A DNA stretch of 47,697 nucleotides from Synechococcaceae cyanobacterium. Lineage in GTDB: Bacteria > Cyanobacteriota > Cyanobacteriia > PCC-6307 > Cyanobiaceae. A program made the position numbers and the translations under genes. Below the pieces are notes generated by a model. The model was not told where the DNA came from. It ran no database searches and worked only from the letters and a program-made list of their open reading frames with translations. Location of the stretch: contig CANHMF010000003.1 in assembly GCA_947461705.1 (NCBI GenBank), forward strand, positions 1 to 47,697, written 5' to 3'. Position 1 is the first letter of the stretch, and every line of letters starts with the position of its first letter. Shown piece by piece: positions 10,951-20,453 of this stretch.

Positions 10951-10974
10951 GGTTACGACGTCGACGGTTACGAC
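10951..10974. repeat. Tandem direct repeat GGTTACGAC x2 with 15-bp period in trxA upstream region
   Basis: GGTTACGAC at 10951-10959 and 10966-10974. Confidence 0.8.
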
Positions 10975-10984
10975 TTCAAGGGTG

Positions 10985-11011
10985 GTTGCATGCAACGCCG
11001 AACAGCGTTGC
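10985..11011. promoter_or_regulatory. Overlapping alternative dyads GTTGCATGCAAC / GCAACGC-CGAACA-GCGTTGC upstream of trxA
   Basis: Perfect 12-bp palindrome 10985-10996; 7-bp stem 10992-10998 with 11005-11011; -10-like TAGATT at 11012-11017. Confidence 0.5.
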
Positions 11012-11041
11012 TAGATTCCCAAAACCCTGATCCCTCCTCGG

Positions 11042-11365
11042 ATGTCCAGCGCCGCTGCCGTCACCGACGCCTCCTTTGAGCAAGACGTGCTCAAGAGTGA
11101 TGTGCCCGTGCTGGTGGACTTCTGGGCCCCCTGGTGCGGCCCCTGCCGCATGGTGGCTCCCATCGTTGATGAGATCGCCAAGGAATTCGAGGGCAAGATC
11201 AAAGTGTTCAAACTGAACACTGACGAGAATCCCAACGTGGCTAGCCAGTACGGGATCCGCAGCATCCCCACCCTGATGGTGTTCAAGGGCGGCCAAAAGG
11301 TCGACACGGTGGTGGGGGCCGTTCCCAAGACCACCCTGGCGGGCACCATCTCCAAATACCTCTGA
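11042..11365 (+). CDS. trxA: Thioredoxin
   Basis: [25 protein letters not shown] active site. Confidence 0.98.
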   Translation: MSSAAAVTDASFEQDVLKSDVPVLVDFWAPWCGPCRMVAPIVDEIAKEFEGKIKVFKLNTDENPNVASQYGIRSIPTLMVFKGGQKVDTVVGAVPKTTLAGTISKYL

Positions 11366-11482
11366 TCACCTCCTCTGAGTTCCACCAGTTCTCCCGTCGC
11401 TCCCTCGGGACAAAGTCCCCTGGAGGCCCTGGCTGCTCTGCTCCAGGGCCATCCCCAGCGCCGCGCCATTGAGCGCAGCATC

Positions 11483-12457
11483 GTGACCCTGCTGGAAATC
11501 TCGCGCACCAGCAGCGATCTAGACGAGTGGCGGCTGATCAGCGGCGCCCTGGCCGACATTCGCGACGGCTTCCATGTGTTTCAGCCCCACCGCCACACCC
11601 GCAAGGTGGCGGTGTTCGGTTCGGCACGAACCCAGCCCTCCGACCCCTCCTACCAACTGGCCGAAGAGCTGGCCGCAGAGGCCGTGCGGCGAGGCTTTGA
11701 GGTGATGACCGGCGCGGGCGGCGGCATCATGGAGGCGGCAAACCGCGGAGCCGGCTGTGACAACAGCATCGGCCTGAATGTGGAGCTGCCCTTTGAGCAG
11801 CACGCCAATCGCTTCGTGAGCGGCTGCGAAGGCCGCCTGCTGCACTTCCGCTATTTCTTCACTCGCAAGCTGTTCTTCCTGCGCGAGAGCGATGCCCTAG
11901 TGGTGTTGCCCGGCGGTTTCGGCACCTTTGATGAGCTGTTTGAGTCGCTGACCTTGATCCAGACGGGGCGCACCCCGCCAATCCCCCTGGTGATGCTCGC
12001 TCCGGCCGGCGATGACTTCTGGCCAAGCTGGCTGGAGGAGATGCAGGAGGTGCTGGTGAACCGCGGCCTGATCTCCGCCGAGGACACCGCCCTGCTCAAG
12101 CAAGCCCGCAGCGCTGCCGAAGCCATGGATCACGTGTCCCAGTTCTACCGGGTGTTTCACACCGCCCAGTTCGCTGAAGACGTGATGGAGCTGTTGCTCC
12201 ATACCGCCATTTCCGCCGAGGCCCTCGACAGCCTCAACCACGACTTCAACGCGCTGGTGGACGAAGGCGCCATCAGCCAGGGCGAGAGTTGTGACGCCCA
12301 CGGCATCCTGCGGCCCTGCCTGCGCTTCCATCTCGATAAGCGCCGCATCGGCCTGCTCTATCGCCTGATCGACCGCCTCAATGGCCTGGAGCTGCCCGCC
12401 GCGACCGCAATCGAGCAACCTGGCCAACGTCTCTGCGCCACACCTCCACGCCCATGA
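11483..12457 (+). CDS. LOG / TIGR00730 Rossmann-fold family protein
   Basis: VAVFGSARTQPSDPSYQLAEELAAEAVRRGFEVMTGAGGGIMEAANRGA and LPGGFGTFDELFE (PGGxGTxxE). GTG start; true start uncertain. Confidence 0.9.
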   Translation: MTLLEISRTSSDLDEWRLISGALADIRDGFHVFQPHRHTRKVAVFGSARTQPSDPSYQLAEELAAEAVRRGFEVMTGAGGGIMEAANRGAGCDNSIGLNVELPFEQHANRFVSGCEGRLLHFRYFFTRKLFFLRESDALVVLPGGFGTFDELFESLTLIQTGRTPPIPLVMLAPAGDDFWPSWLEEMQEVLVNRGLISAEDTALLKQARSAAEAMDHVSQFYRVFHTAQFAEDVMELLLHTAISAEALDSLNHDFNALVDEGAISQGESCDAHGILRPCLRFHLDKRRIGLLYRLIDRLNGLELPAATAIEQPGQRLCATPPRP

Positions 12458-13080
12458 CCCGCATCGGCCTGATCGACTACGGCATGGGCAACCTGCACTC
12501 GGTGCAGCGGGCCTTCGAGCGGCTGGGTGCCGAGGTGACAACCGTGCACTCCCCGGACGCCATGGCCTCCTGCGCAGCCCTGGTGCTGCCGGGCGTGGGG
12601 GCCTTCGATCCAGCGATGGAACGGCTGCAGGCCTCGGGGCTCGTACCGGCCATCCAGGAATGGTGTGCCGCTGGGCGACCCCTGCTGGGCATCTGCCTGG
12701 GCTTGCAGCTGCTGTTCGAGGCCAGCGATGAGGGCAGCGCCAGGGGCCTGGGCCTGATCCGGGGACGCGTGACCGCGCTGCCCCGCAGTCCGGGCCATCC
12801 CATTCCCCACATGGGCTGGGCGCCCCTGCTGCCCGCCAGCCCCAGCCCACTGCTGCCCGCAGGAACCCCTACCGCCTGGGTGTATTTCGTGCATTCCTAC
12901 GCCGCCGTGCCCAGCGATCCGGCCTGCATCACCGCCCAGGTGGCCTTCGGCGACGTCGCCGTGACGGCCGCTCTCTGGCAGGGCGCCGTAGCCGCCTGCC
13001 AGTTCCACCCTGAGAAATCGAGCCTGGCGGGCCAGCAGATGCTGCAGCGCTGGCTCAACTGGGTGGCCAAGCCGTCATGA
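12454..13080 (+). CDS. hisH: Imidazole glycerol phosphate synthase, glutamine amidotransferase subunit
   Basis: MTRIGLIDYGMGNLHSVQRAFERLG; GICLGLQLLFE; CQFHPEKS. Confidence 0.97.
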   Translation: MTRIGLIDYGMGNLHSVQRAFERLGAEVTTVHSPDAMASCAALVLPGVGAFDPAMERLQASGLVPAIQEWCAAGRPLLGICLGLQLLFEASDEGSARGLGLIRGRVTALPRSPGHPIPHMGWAPLLPASPSPLLPAGTPTAWVYFVHSYAAVPSDPACITAQVAFGDVAVTAALWQGAVAACQFHPEKSSLAGQQMLQRWLNWVAKPS

Positions 13081-13652
13081 GCCTGCGCCTGAGCGGTGGC
13101 CGCAAACTGCAGAGCCCCCCCGGCAGCGTGGCCCGGCCCACACCCTCCCGCGTACGACTGGCTGTGATGAACATGCTGGCCGCAGAACTGCCCGGCGCCC
13201 TCTGGCTGGATCTGTTTTGTGGCAGTGGTGTGATGGGCTGCGAGGCCCTGCAGAAAGGGGCGGCAGCCGTTGTAGCGGTTGACCAGGACCGGCGCATGCA
13301 GGCCACAACCCGCAGCAATCTCCAGGCCGTGGCCAGGGGGTTGCCCCAGCCCGTGCCGGTGGAGGTGGTGGCCCAGGACGTGCTGCGCTGGCTCGGGGCG
13401 GGGGCGCAGCAGCGCTGTAGCGGCTCCCCGATGGCCCAAGGCTTTGATCTGATCTATGCCGATCCGCCCTACAGCGCCGGGCTCTACGGCACCGTGGCCG
13501 CAGCGGTGGCGGACGGCAGCTGGCTCAAGCCGGGCGGCCTGATGCTCTGGGAACACGCCAGCGCCATCCAACCTGAGATTCCTTCAGGCTGGATGGCGGT
13601 GAAGCACAAGCGCTACGGCACCAGCTCTGTGCTGATGCTGCAACAGAGCTGA
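13077..13652 (+). CDS. rsmD: 16S rRNA (guanine-N2-966) methyltransferase RsmD
   Basis: RPTPSRVRLAVMNML, WLDLFCGSGVMGCEAL, DLIYADPPY. Confidence 0.93.
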   Translation: MSLRLSGGRKLQSPPGSVARPTPSRVRLAVMNMLAAELPGALWLDLFCGSGVMGCEALQKGAAAVVAVDQDRRMQATTRSNLQAVARGLPQPVPVEVVAQDVLRWLGAGAQQRCSGSPMAQGFDLIYADPPYSAGLYGTVAAAVADGSWLKPGGLMLWEHASAIQPEIPSGWMAVKHKRYGTSSVLMLQQS

Positions 13653-13670
13653 GAGCAAGGCCCCGATGGA

Positions 13671-13784
13671 TCAGCCCCCCAGGGCGCTGCCACGGCGGTA
13701 CTGATTCCAGGCAGCCACAAACAGACCGGTGAGGGTCACGGGAATCAGACCGAGCACGATGCCGCAGAGCAGGGGTTCGATCAT
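13671..13784 (-). CDS. petG: Cytochrome b6-f complex subunit 5 (PetG)
   Basis: 37-aa [37 protein letters not shown]. Confidence 0.96.
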   Translation of the reverse strand: MIEPLLCGIVLGLIPVTLTGLFVAAWNQYRRGSALGG

Positions 13785-13791
13785 GGGTCTG

Positions 13792-13813
13792 GTGCAACCG
13801 GTAGGCGTTGCAC
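13792..13813. promoter_or_regulatory. Dyad GTGCAAC-N8-GTTGCAC in petG/cytM divergent intergenic region
   Basis: 7-bp perfect inverted arms 13792-13798 and 13807-13813. Confidence 0.5.
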
Positions 13814-13860
13814 AATTCTCCCACGGCCCGGGTGGGCAGTGTGACCACCGCGCAACAACT

Positions 13861-14247
13861 GTGACCGCAGAGCCAACGCCAACCCCCGTCGACGGCCCCA
13901 AGCGGGGCCTGATCTCCGCCCTGGTGCTGCTGGCCACGGCCTGTGTAGTGCTGGTGCTGGCCTTTGCGTTGCCGGCAGCCCGCAGCGATCCCTACACCCG
14001 CAGCACGCTGCAGCTGGGGGGCTCGATGGAGCGCGGGGAGCAGCTGTTTCTGATCAACTGCGCCGGCTGCCACGGCATTGCCGCCCAGGGGCTAGTGGGC
14101 CCCAACCTGCATGGCGTGGCCGAGCGCAAGAACAACCGTCAACTGATCCAGCAGGTGGTGAGTGGCCGCACGCCGCCAATGCCCCGCTTCCAGCCGGAGC
14201 CCCAGGCCATGGCCGACCTGCTCGCCTACCTGCATCAGCTCTCGTGA
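13861..14247 (+). CDS. cytM: Cytochrome c (CytM-like), membrane-anchored
   Basis: N-terminal [25 protein letters not shown]; heme motif [31 protein letters not shown] start at 13861. Confidence 0.85.
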   Translation: MTAEPTPTPVDGPKRGLISALVLLATACVVLVLAFALPAARSDPYTRSTLQLGGSMERGEQLFLINCAGCHGIAAQGLVGPNLHGVAERKNNRQLIQQVVSGRTPPMPRFQPEPQAMADLLAYLHQLS

Positions 14248-15002
14248 CGCTGGCGGTGGTGCTAGTGGAGCCGGCGGGCCCCCTCAATGTGGGCAGCGTG
14301 GCCAGGCTCTGCGCCAACTTCGCCATCGATCAGCTGCGCCTGGTGGCGCCCCGCTGCGATCACCTCGGCGAGGAAGCGCGGCGCATGGCTGTGCATGGTG
14401 GCTGGCTGCTGGAGCAGGCCTGCCTGTTCACCGACCTGGCCTCGGCCGTGGCGGATTGCCGCCGGGTGGTGGCCACCAGTGGCCGCATCGAGCAGGAGGG
14501 CCTGCCCCTGAGCGCCCCCCAGGAGGGGCTTCGCTGGCTGCTAGGCGGCAAGGATTCTGATGGCGGCACCGCGGCCGCTCCCACGGCGGCGGCTCTGGTG
14601 TTCGGCCGGGAGGACCGGGGCCTGAGCAACGATGAACTGCTGCAGGCCGGACGGGTGCTGCGCATCGCCACCGGCCCGGCCTACGCCTCGCTAAACCTCT
14701 CCCACGCCGTGGCGATCTGCCTGCACGAGCTGCAGCAGCAGCGCCAGGCCCCGGCGCCGGCCATGCCCCCAGGGCCCGAGCTGACCGGGGAACCCTCGGC
14801 CAGGGGCAACCTCGAGGCGGCGCTGGCCGACGCCGAAGCGCTACTGCTGGATGTGGGCTTCCTCTATCCCCATACCGCCCACGCCCGCATGGCCAAAGTG
14901 CGCGCCCTGCTGCAACGGGCCCAAGTCAGCGACGAGGACGTGGCCCTGGTGCGCGGCATGGTTCGCCAACTGCGCTGGGCAGCCACCAGAGAGACCCCTT
15001 AA
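14244..15002 (+). CDS. SpoU/TrmJ-type RNA methyltransferase
   Basis: VLVEPAGPLNVGSVARLCANFAIDQLRLVAPR; ALVFGREDRGLSNDEL; ASLNLSHAVAICLHEL. Confidence 0.93.
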   Translation: MTLAVVLVEPAGPLNVGSVARLCANFAIDQLRLVAPRCDHLGEEARRMAVHGGWLLEQACLFTDLASAVADCRRVVATSGRIEQEGLPLSAPQEGLRWLLGGKDSDGGTAAAPTAAALVFGREDRGLSNDELLQAGRVLRIATGPAYASLNLSHAVAICLHELQQQRQAPAPAMPPGPELTGEPSARGNLEAALADAEALLLDVGFLYPHTAHARMAKVRALLQRAQVSDEDVALVRGMVRQLRWAATRETP

Positions 15003-15030
15003 GGTCTGGCCCGATCCCGTTCCGATCAGC

Positions 15031-16137
15031 GTGAGCTCCAGTCGCCCCCCTCGCCCTGGCAACGGCAGCGCCTGGGGCCCACCCCTGCGGCTGGTGTTGC
15101 GCCTGCTGGTGATGGGCGTGGGGCTTGGGCTGATCAGCGGCACGGTGTTGAAGCTGCTGGCGCCACGGCTGGCCCAGGGCGCCGTGGACATGCCCAGAGC
15201 CAATCCCGGCGCCACCTCCCCCCTGCAACCCCTGCAGCGGGGCCTCAGCCTCGGGCGCTTTGAGCCCCGCAGCGAACTCACAGCCCTGAGCCAGAAATGG
15301 GCGCAGCTGGCCGCCGTTCACAAGGACCTCAAGGCCAGTGGCTACCTGCTCGTGCTGGACGACGGCCGCTTCGCCCAGCTCCAGGCCGAACTTCCCCTGC
15401 CGGCCGCCAGCGCAATCAAGACGCCGATCCTGCTGGCGGGCCTTGAGGATCTCGACGCCGGCAAGCTGCGCTGGAACGAACCCCTGCCGCTCACGAAGGA
15501 GGTCATGGGAGGTGGGGCAGGCTGGATGGCCAGCAAACCCCTCGGCACCCGCTTCCCCTTCTACGAGGCGGCCATGGAAATGATCCGGGTGAGCGATAAC
15601 AGCGCCACCAACCTGTTGATCAAACGGCTCGGGGGCAAGACGGCCCTCAACGCGCGCTTCCAGGCCATGGGGCTGAGCGGAACTGTGATCAACAACTGGC
15701 TGCCGGATCTGGACGGCACCAACACCACCAGTTCCCACGACCTGGCCCGGGCCATCGCTCTGGTGGACACCGGCGAAAAACTCAGCCCGCGGGCCCGGGA
15801 TCTCTTCCGCGAAGTGATGGGCAAATCCCGCACCAACACCCTCCTGCCCCTGGGCCTGCTGATGGGCCTGGGGGGCGACTCCCCCGATCCCGACAGCGAC
15901 CTGCTGGCCCATGGCATCACCGTGCTCAACAAGACCGGTGACATCGGCATTGCCTACGCCGATGGTGGCCTGATCGAACTGCCCAATGGGCAACGGGCCG
16001 TGGCGGCCTTCATGGTGAAGGGCCCCTTCAACGATCAGCGCTCCACCGACCTGATCCGGGCCATGGCCGCAGAAGTAGCGAAAACGTTGATCGGCCGCAG
16101 CAGCAGCGGTTCCCAGCCCCGAGCCAACACCCCATGA
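15031..16137 (+). CDS. Serine hydrolase, class A beta-lactamase-like fold
   Basis: SAIK (SxxK), VSDNSATNLLIKRLGG (SDN), KTGDIG (KTG) motifs; N-terminal TM; GTG start at 15031. Confidence 0.85.
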   Translation: MSSSRPPRPGNGSAWGPPLRLVLRLLVMGVGLGLISGTVLKLLAPRLAQGAVDMPRANPGATSPLQPLQRGLSLGRFEPRSELTALSQKWAQLAAVHKDLKASGYLLVLDDGRFAQLQAELPLPAASAIKTPILLAGLEDLDAGKLRWNEPLPLTKEVMGGGAGWMASKPLGTRFPFYEAAMEMIRVSDNSATNLLIKRLGGKTALNARFQAMGLSGTVINNWLPDLDGTNTTSSHDLARAIALVDTGEKLSPRARDLFREVMGKSRTNTLLPLGLLMGLGGDSPDPDSDLLAHGITVLNKTGDIGIAYADGGLIELPNGQRAVAAFMVKGPFNDQRSTDLIRAMAAEVAKTLIGRSSSGSQPRANTP

Positions 16138-17498
16138 TTCCTCCCCTGCTGCTGGCGGCCCTACCGCCCTCTGCCGCCCCCACCACGCTGGTGCGCCCCC
16201 AGACCGTGGCCCCATTGCCTGGCTCCCTGGACGGGGTGCTCGTGGTGAATGACAACAACCCGGAGCTGATCACCGCGCCGGGCATCCTGCTGTCCACCTT
16301 CCCTACAGCCGGTCGGCCTGAACCGACAGCCCACCTCGATGTGGCCCTCAACGGTCGCTTCGACCTGTTCAGCCACCACGTGTACGCGGGCAAGCCCGAG
16401 AGCCTCGATTCCACCCTGTGGCTGGCGGTGCTGGCCCAACCCCGGGGCACCGAGTCCGTGACGCTCAGGTTGCTGGCTGGATCCACCGCCTTGTCCCAGG
16501 CCACGGACCGGGTTCAGCCATCGGCGCCATTCCTGCCCCTGCCGGCCCTCCTACCCCAGGACGGCAGCACCTTCTCCGGCCCCGGCAGCCGGGTGGCCAC
16601 GGAACTGCTGAACCGCCAGCGCAGCCCGCTACTGCCGGATCAGTGGCAACTACCGCCAAACCGGGCCAGCACCCTCGTGGTGCTGCCCCTGCCGGTGAAG
16701 GGCCTGGACCCCCTGCTGAATGGCCGCAACCTGCAGCTGCGGTTGCAGAGCAGCGGACCGGTGAGTATGGCCACGCTGGCGGCCTTCGGCACGGGCGACC
16801 AGCCACCACCGCCGGAGAGCTGGGCACCGTTGCTGAACGGGCCTCTGAGCCCCAAGGAACACACACCAACGCCACGAGGCAGCAAGGGCCAACTCATCTA
16901 CTCACGCGTCAGCGGCGTGCAGGTGGGCAGCATCTGGCGCGCCAGCCTCACCGACCCCGGCAAGCGCTGGCTGAGCGCCTCCCGCGCACCCATGTCCTGG
17001 CCGATCAGCTCGCTGGAGCGGGGCAGCCTGGGGAGCGGCCAGGTGCAAACCGCCGAACTGCAGGCCCTGTATCCCGGCACCGCCTGGGCGGCCCATGGCA
17101 ACTACGGCGTGGAGTACGACCTCTCCATCCCCCTGCGCAACGACAGCAAGGCCCCGCTGCAGCTGCAATTGGCCCTTGAATCGCCGCTCAAATCCGACCA
17201 GGCCCTGGGCGGGTTGCGCTTCAACACCACCCCGGGCAAGGCCGTGATGTTCCGCGGCACGGTGGAGGTGAGTGGCTTGGACGACGGAACGGGCAAGCCC
17301 ATGGGCCGGCGCGGCTTCCACCTGATCCAGCGGGCCGGCCAGCAGGGGCCGCCCCTGGGCACGGTGAGCCTGGCCCCCGGTGCCCAGCGGCAGCTGCAGG
17401 TGCGGCTGATCTATCCCGCCGACGCCACCCCGCCCCAGGTGCTGAGCCTGTTGCCTGTGAAACAATCGCCAGCTAACCCAGCCAGCAGCCAACCGTGA
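16134..17498 (+). CDS. DUF3370 family exported protein
   Basis: VRPQTVAPLPGSLDGVLVVNDNNPELITAPGILLSTFP; MSWPISSLERGSLGSGQVQTAELQALYPGTAWAAHGNYGVEYDLSIPL. Confidence 0.75.
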   Translation: MIPPLLLAALPPSAAPTTLVRPQTVAPLPGSLDGVLVVNDNNPELITAPGILLSTFPTAGRPEPTAHLDVALNGRFDLFSHHVYAGKPESLDSTLWLAVLAQPRGTESVTLRLLAGSTALSQATDRVQPSAPFLPLPALLPQDGSTFSGPGSRVATELLNRQRSPLLPDQWQLPPNRASTLVVLPLPVKGLDPLLNGRNLQLRLQSSGPVSMATLAAFGTGDQPPPPESWAPLLNGPLSPKEHTPTPRGSKGQLIYSRVSGVQVGSIWRASLTDPGKRWLSASRAPMSWPISSLERGSLGSGQVQTAELQALYPGTAWAAHGNYGVEYDLSIPLRNDSKAPLQLQLALESPLKSDQALGGLRFNTTPGKAVMFRGTVEVSGLDDGTGKPMGRRGFHLIQRAGQQGPPLGTVSLAPGAQRQLQVRLIYPADATPPQVLSLLPVKQSPANPASSQP

Positions 17499-18583
17499 CG
17501 CAAGCCCGCAAGCGCCGGGTCTTCCCCTTCACCGCGATCGTGGGCCAGGAGGAGATGAAGCTGGCCCTGCTGCTCAACGTGATCGACCCGCGCATCGGCG
17601 GCGTGATGATCATGGGCGACCGGGGCACCGGCAAATCCACCACGATCCGCGCCCTGGCCGACCTGCTGCCAGAGATCGACGTGGTGGCCGGCGATCCTTA
17701 CAACAGCTCGCCCCAGGATCCGGATCTCCAGAGCGCCGAGGTGCGCCAGCGGGCCGAGCATGGCGAGGCACTGCCCACCGAGAAGCGCCAGGTGCCGATG
17801 GTGGACCTGCCTCTGGGAGCCACCGAAGACCGCCTCTGCGGCACCATCGACATTGAGAAAGCCCTTAGCGAGGGCGTGCGGGCCTTTGAGCCGGGCCTGC
17901 TGGCGAAGGCCAACCGCGGCCTGCTCTACGTGGACGAGGTGAACCTGCTGGACGACCACCTGGTGGACGTGCTGCTGGATTCGGCCGCTTCCGGCTGGAA
18001 CACCGTGGAGCGTGAGGGCGTGAGCGTGCGTCACCCGGCCCGCTTCGTGCTGATCGGCTCCGGCAACCCCGAGGAAGGTGAACTGCGGCCCCAGCTGCTC
18101 GATCGCTTCGGCATGAGCGTGGAGGTGCGCACCGTGCGCGACCCCGAACTGCGGGTGCAGGTGGTGGATCAGCGCACCAGCTTCGACAACGACCCCGACA
18201 GCTTCAATAACGGGGTGCAGCCCACCCAGGATGCGCTGCAGGAGCGCGTGATCGCGGCGCAAAATCTGTTGCCGCAGGTCCAGATCGACGACGACCTGCG
18301 CATCCGCATCTCCGCCATCTGTGGCGAGCTGGATGTGGATGGCCTGCGCGGCGACATCGTGACCAACCGCGCCGCCCGGGCCCTGGCCGCCTTCGAGAGC
18401 CGCACGGAAGTCACCGAGGACGACGTGGCCCGGGTGGCCGCCTGCTGTCTGCGCCACCGCCTGCGCAAGGATCCCCTCGAGCAGATCGACTCGGGCGACC
18501 GGGTAGTGAAGGTGTTCTGCAAGGTGTTCGAGCGGGCTGAAGCCAGCGATCGCCGCCAATTCGAGCTGGCCCTCGCCGCCTGA
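17495..18583 (+). CDS. chlI: Magnesium chelatase ATPase subunit I
   Basis: [52 protein letters not shown]. Confidence 0.98.
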   Translation: MTQARKRRVFPFTAIVGQEEMKLALLLNVIDPRIGGVMIMGDRGTGKSTTIRALADLLPEIDVVAGDPYNSSPQDPDLQSAEVRQRAEHGEALPTEKRQVPMVDLPLGATEDRLCGTIDIEKALSEGVRAFEPGLLAKANRGLLYVDEVNLLDDHLVDVLLDSAASGWNTVEREGVSVRHPARFVLIGSGNPEEGELRPQLLDRFGMSVEVRTVRDPELRVQVVDQRTSFDNDPDSFNNGVQPTQDALQERVIAAQNLLPQVQIDDDLRIRISAICGELDVDGLRGDIVTNRAARALAAFESRTEVTEDDVARVAACCLRHRLRKDPLEQIDSGDRVVKVFCKVFERAEASDRRQFELALAA

Positions 18584-18597
18584 GGCGAGGCGACGCC

Positions 18598-19062
18598 ATG
18601 CGCATCCTCGGTATCGATCCCGGCCTGGCCCGCGTGGGCTATGGGGTGATCGAGACCAGCGGGGGTGCGCAGCAGATGCTCGATTGCGGCATCATCCGCA
18701 CCGATCCCGGCACAAGCGAAGGCGATCGCATGGTGGAAATCGCCCGGGATCTTCGGGTGCTAATCCGCACCTGGCAGCCCCAGCTGGCAGCAGTGGAGAA
18801 ATTCTTCTTCTATCGCTCCAGCACCACCATCTCCGTGGTGCAGGCCCGCGGGGTGGTGATGATGACCCTGGCCCGCTTCCGGGTGCCGGTGGTGGAGTTC
18901 CCCCCCATGCAGATCAAGCTGGCCCTGGCCGGCCATGGCCACGCCGACAAGCACGACGTGCTGGCCGCCGTGATGCGTGAGCTCAACCTCAGCGATCCCC
19001 CCCGACCCGACGACGCGGCCGATGCCCTGGCCGTGGCGCTCACGGGCTGGTTCCAGCGCTGA
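18598..19062 (+). CDS. ruvC: Holliday junction endodeoxyribonuclease RuvC
   Basis: [57 protein letters not shown]. Confidence 0.97.
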   Translation: MRILGIDPGLARVGYGVIETSGGAQQMLDCGIIRTDPGTSEGDRMVEIARDLRVLIRTWQPQLAAVEKFFFYRSSTTISVVQARGVVMMTLARFRVPVVEFPPMQIKLALAGHGHADKHDVLAAVMRELNLSDPPRPDDAADALAVALTGWFQR

Positions 19063-19066
19063 GGCC

Positions 19067-19651
19067 GTGGACCCACAGCCACCGCGCCCCAGCAAGCCCC
19101 TCCTCCGCCGGCACTACCGCTCCCGCCGTGGGGCGCTGCTGGCGGGCACCGAGGCAAGGCTGCTGGCCCTAGCGGCCCAGCGCCTCCCGGACTGGATCCC
19201 GGCAGGCCGCAGGCTTGGGCTCTACTGGCCCCTGCCGGGAGAGGCTGATCTGCGGGGCCTCAGCCAGCATCCCCCCCTGCAGGGGGCGCTGGCCCTGCCC
19301 CGAATCGAGGCCGGGCAGCTGCGCTACCGCCCGTGGCAACCAGGCGATCCCCTGACCCCCGACGACACCCGCATTCCGGCCCCGAGCACAGGACCACTGC
19401 TGGAGCCCGAGCACCTGGGCCTGGTGCTGGCCCCGGCCCTGGCCTTCGACCGCGCGGGCATCCGCCTGGGCTACGGCGGTGGCTGGTTCGATCGCCTGCG
19501 GGCTGATCCGGCGTGGGGGGCGATTCCGGCCCTGGCGGTGCTGCCCAGCGGCTGCCTGGTGGAGCGGTTACCCCGGGACGCCTGGGACATTCCCTTCCAC
19601 GGCTGGCTGGATGAAACCGGGCTTCACTGGCTGAAGCTGGCCTCAGCTTGA
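19067..19651 (+). CDS. 5-formyltetrahydrofolate cyclo-ligase
   Basis: LVLAPALAFDRAGIRLGYGGGWFDRLRA signature; GTG start at 19067. Confidence 0.9.
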   Translation: MDPQPPRPSKPLLRRHYRSRRGALLAGTEARLLALAAQRLPDWIPAGRRLGLYWPLPGEADLRGLSQHPPLQGALALPRIEAGQLRYRPWQPGDPLTPDDTRIPAPSTGPLLEPEHLGLVLAPALAFDRAGIRLGYGGGWFDRLRADPAWGAIPALAVLPSGCLVERLPRDAWDIPFHGWLDETGLHWLKLASA

Positions 19652-19738
19652 GGTGGCTAGCTGTGTAACGGCCGCCCACAATCCGCGCGCGAATCCCGGC
19701 CATTTGCCAGGATCACGGCATCGAACAGCTCAGCCGCA

Positions 19739-19981
19739 GTGGATCTTCAGGCCAACGACGCGTTCCTGTCTGCCACTGCCGCGAGTCGCGCCGGAAGCAC
19801 CACCAAGCGCGGACCCAGCATCAGACTCTCCGCAGGCACGGCCGCGGAGCAGGTGCTGGCCTCGGAGCTGAAGAACCGCAACGAACCCTCGGACGCCCTG
19901 TCGATGATGGTGAGTTCAATGGTGCGCATGGTGCAGGCCGGAAAAACCAAGAGCACCGGCAGCCGCTGGTCCGCCTCCTGA
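19739..19981 (+). CDS. Hypothetical small protein (80 aa)
   Basis: ORF with GTG start in a gap otherwise without genes; no recognised family. Confidence 0.45.
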   Translation: MDLQANDAFLSATAASRAGSTTKRGPSIRLSAGTAAEQVLASELKNRNEPSDALSMMVSSMVRMVQAGKTKSTGSRWSAS

Positions 19982-19991
19982 GATTCACGCC

Positions 19992-20453
19992 ATGTCCCGC
20001 CAGCTGATCGCCCCCCTGCTCGGCCTCGGCCTGCTGCTCGCGCCGGCCACAGCGCGGGCCCACGGCATCGAGAGCAGTCTCACCAGGCTGCAGGCCCTGA
20101 GTGATGGGCTGATGCTGCAGAGCCAGTTCTCGAGCGGCGAACCCACCCGCGACGCCTTGGTGCGCCTCGTGCCTCCGGGTGGTGCCCCCATCGAGCTGGG
20201 GCGCACCGACGCGCAGGGGCAACTGAGCTTTGCCCTGCCCAAAGGCGCCAGTGGTGATTGGGAGGTGCAGGTGGATGGCGGCGCAGGCCATCGCGACTAC
20301 CTGGAGATGCCTGTGGAGGGCGGTCAGGCCCAACTCGATCGGGTGAGCCAGCACCATGGCCGCCCTTTGGGCCTGGCTTCGCTTGCGGGTCTCGGTGGCC
20401 TCGGAGCAGCTGCCATGCTGCTCGGACTGCAGCGCATCCGACGCCCCCGTTAA
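19992..20453 (+). CDS. Exported/membrane-anchored carboxypeptidase-regulatory-like domain protein
   Basis: Signal peptide MSRQLIAPLLGLGLLLAPATARA, beta-rich middle, C-terminal TM SLAGLGGLGAAAMLLGLQRIRRPR. Confidence 0.65.
   Translation: MSRQLIAPLLGLGLLLAPATARAHGIESSLTRLQALSDGLMLQSQFSSGEPTRDALVRLVPPGGAPIELGRTDAQGQLSFALPKGASGDWEVQVDGGAGHRDYLEMPVEGGQAQLDRVSQHHGRPLGLASLAGLGGLGAAAMLLGLQRIRRPR

Noticed and set aside
13729-13860. Upstream extension of the cytM ORF (starts at 13729 or 13786)
   Set aside because: Would overlap petG coding and its promoter; GTG at 13861 gives a normal N-terminal membrane anchor.
14926-16215. 429-aa minus-strand ORF opposite the beta-lactamase-like gene
   Set aside because: Antisense shadow; the sense strand carries SxxK/SDN/KTG motifs.
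17411-18559. 382-aa minus-strand ORF opposite chlI
   Set aside because: Antisense shadow of a highly conserved gene.
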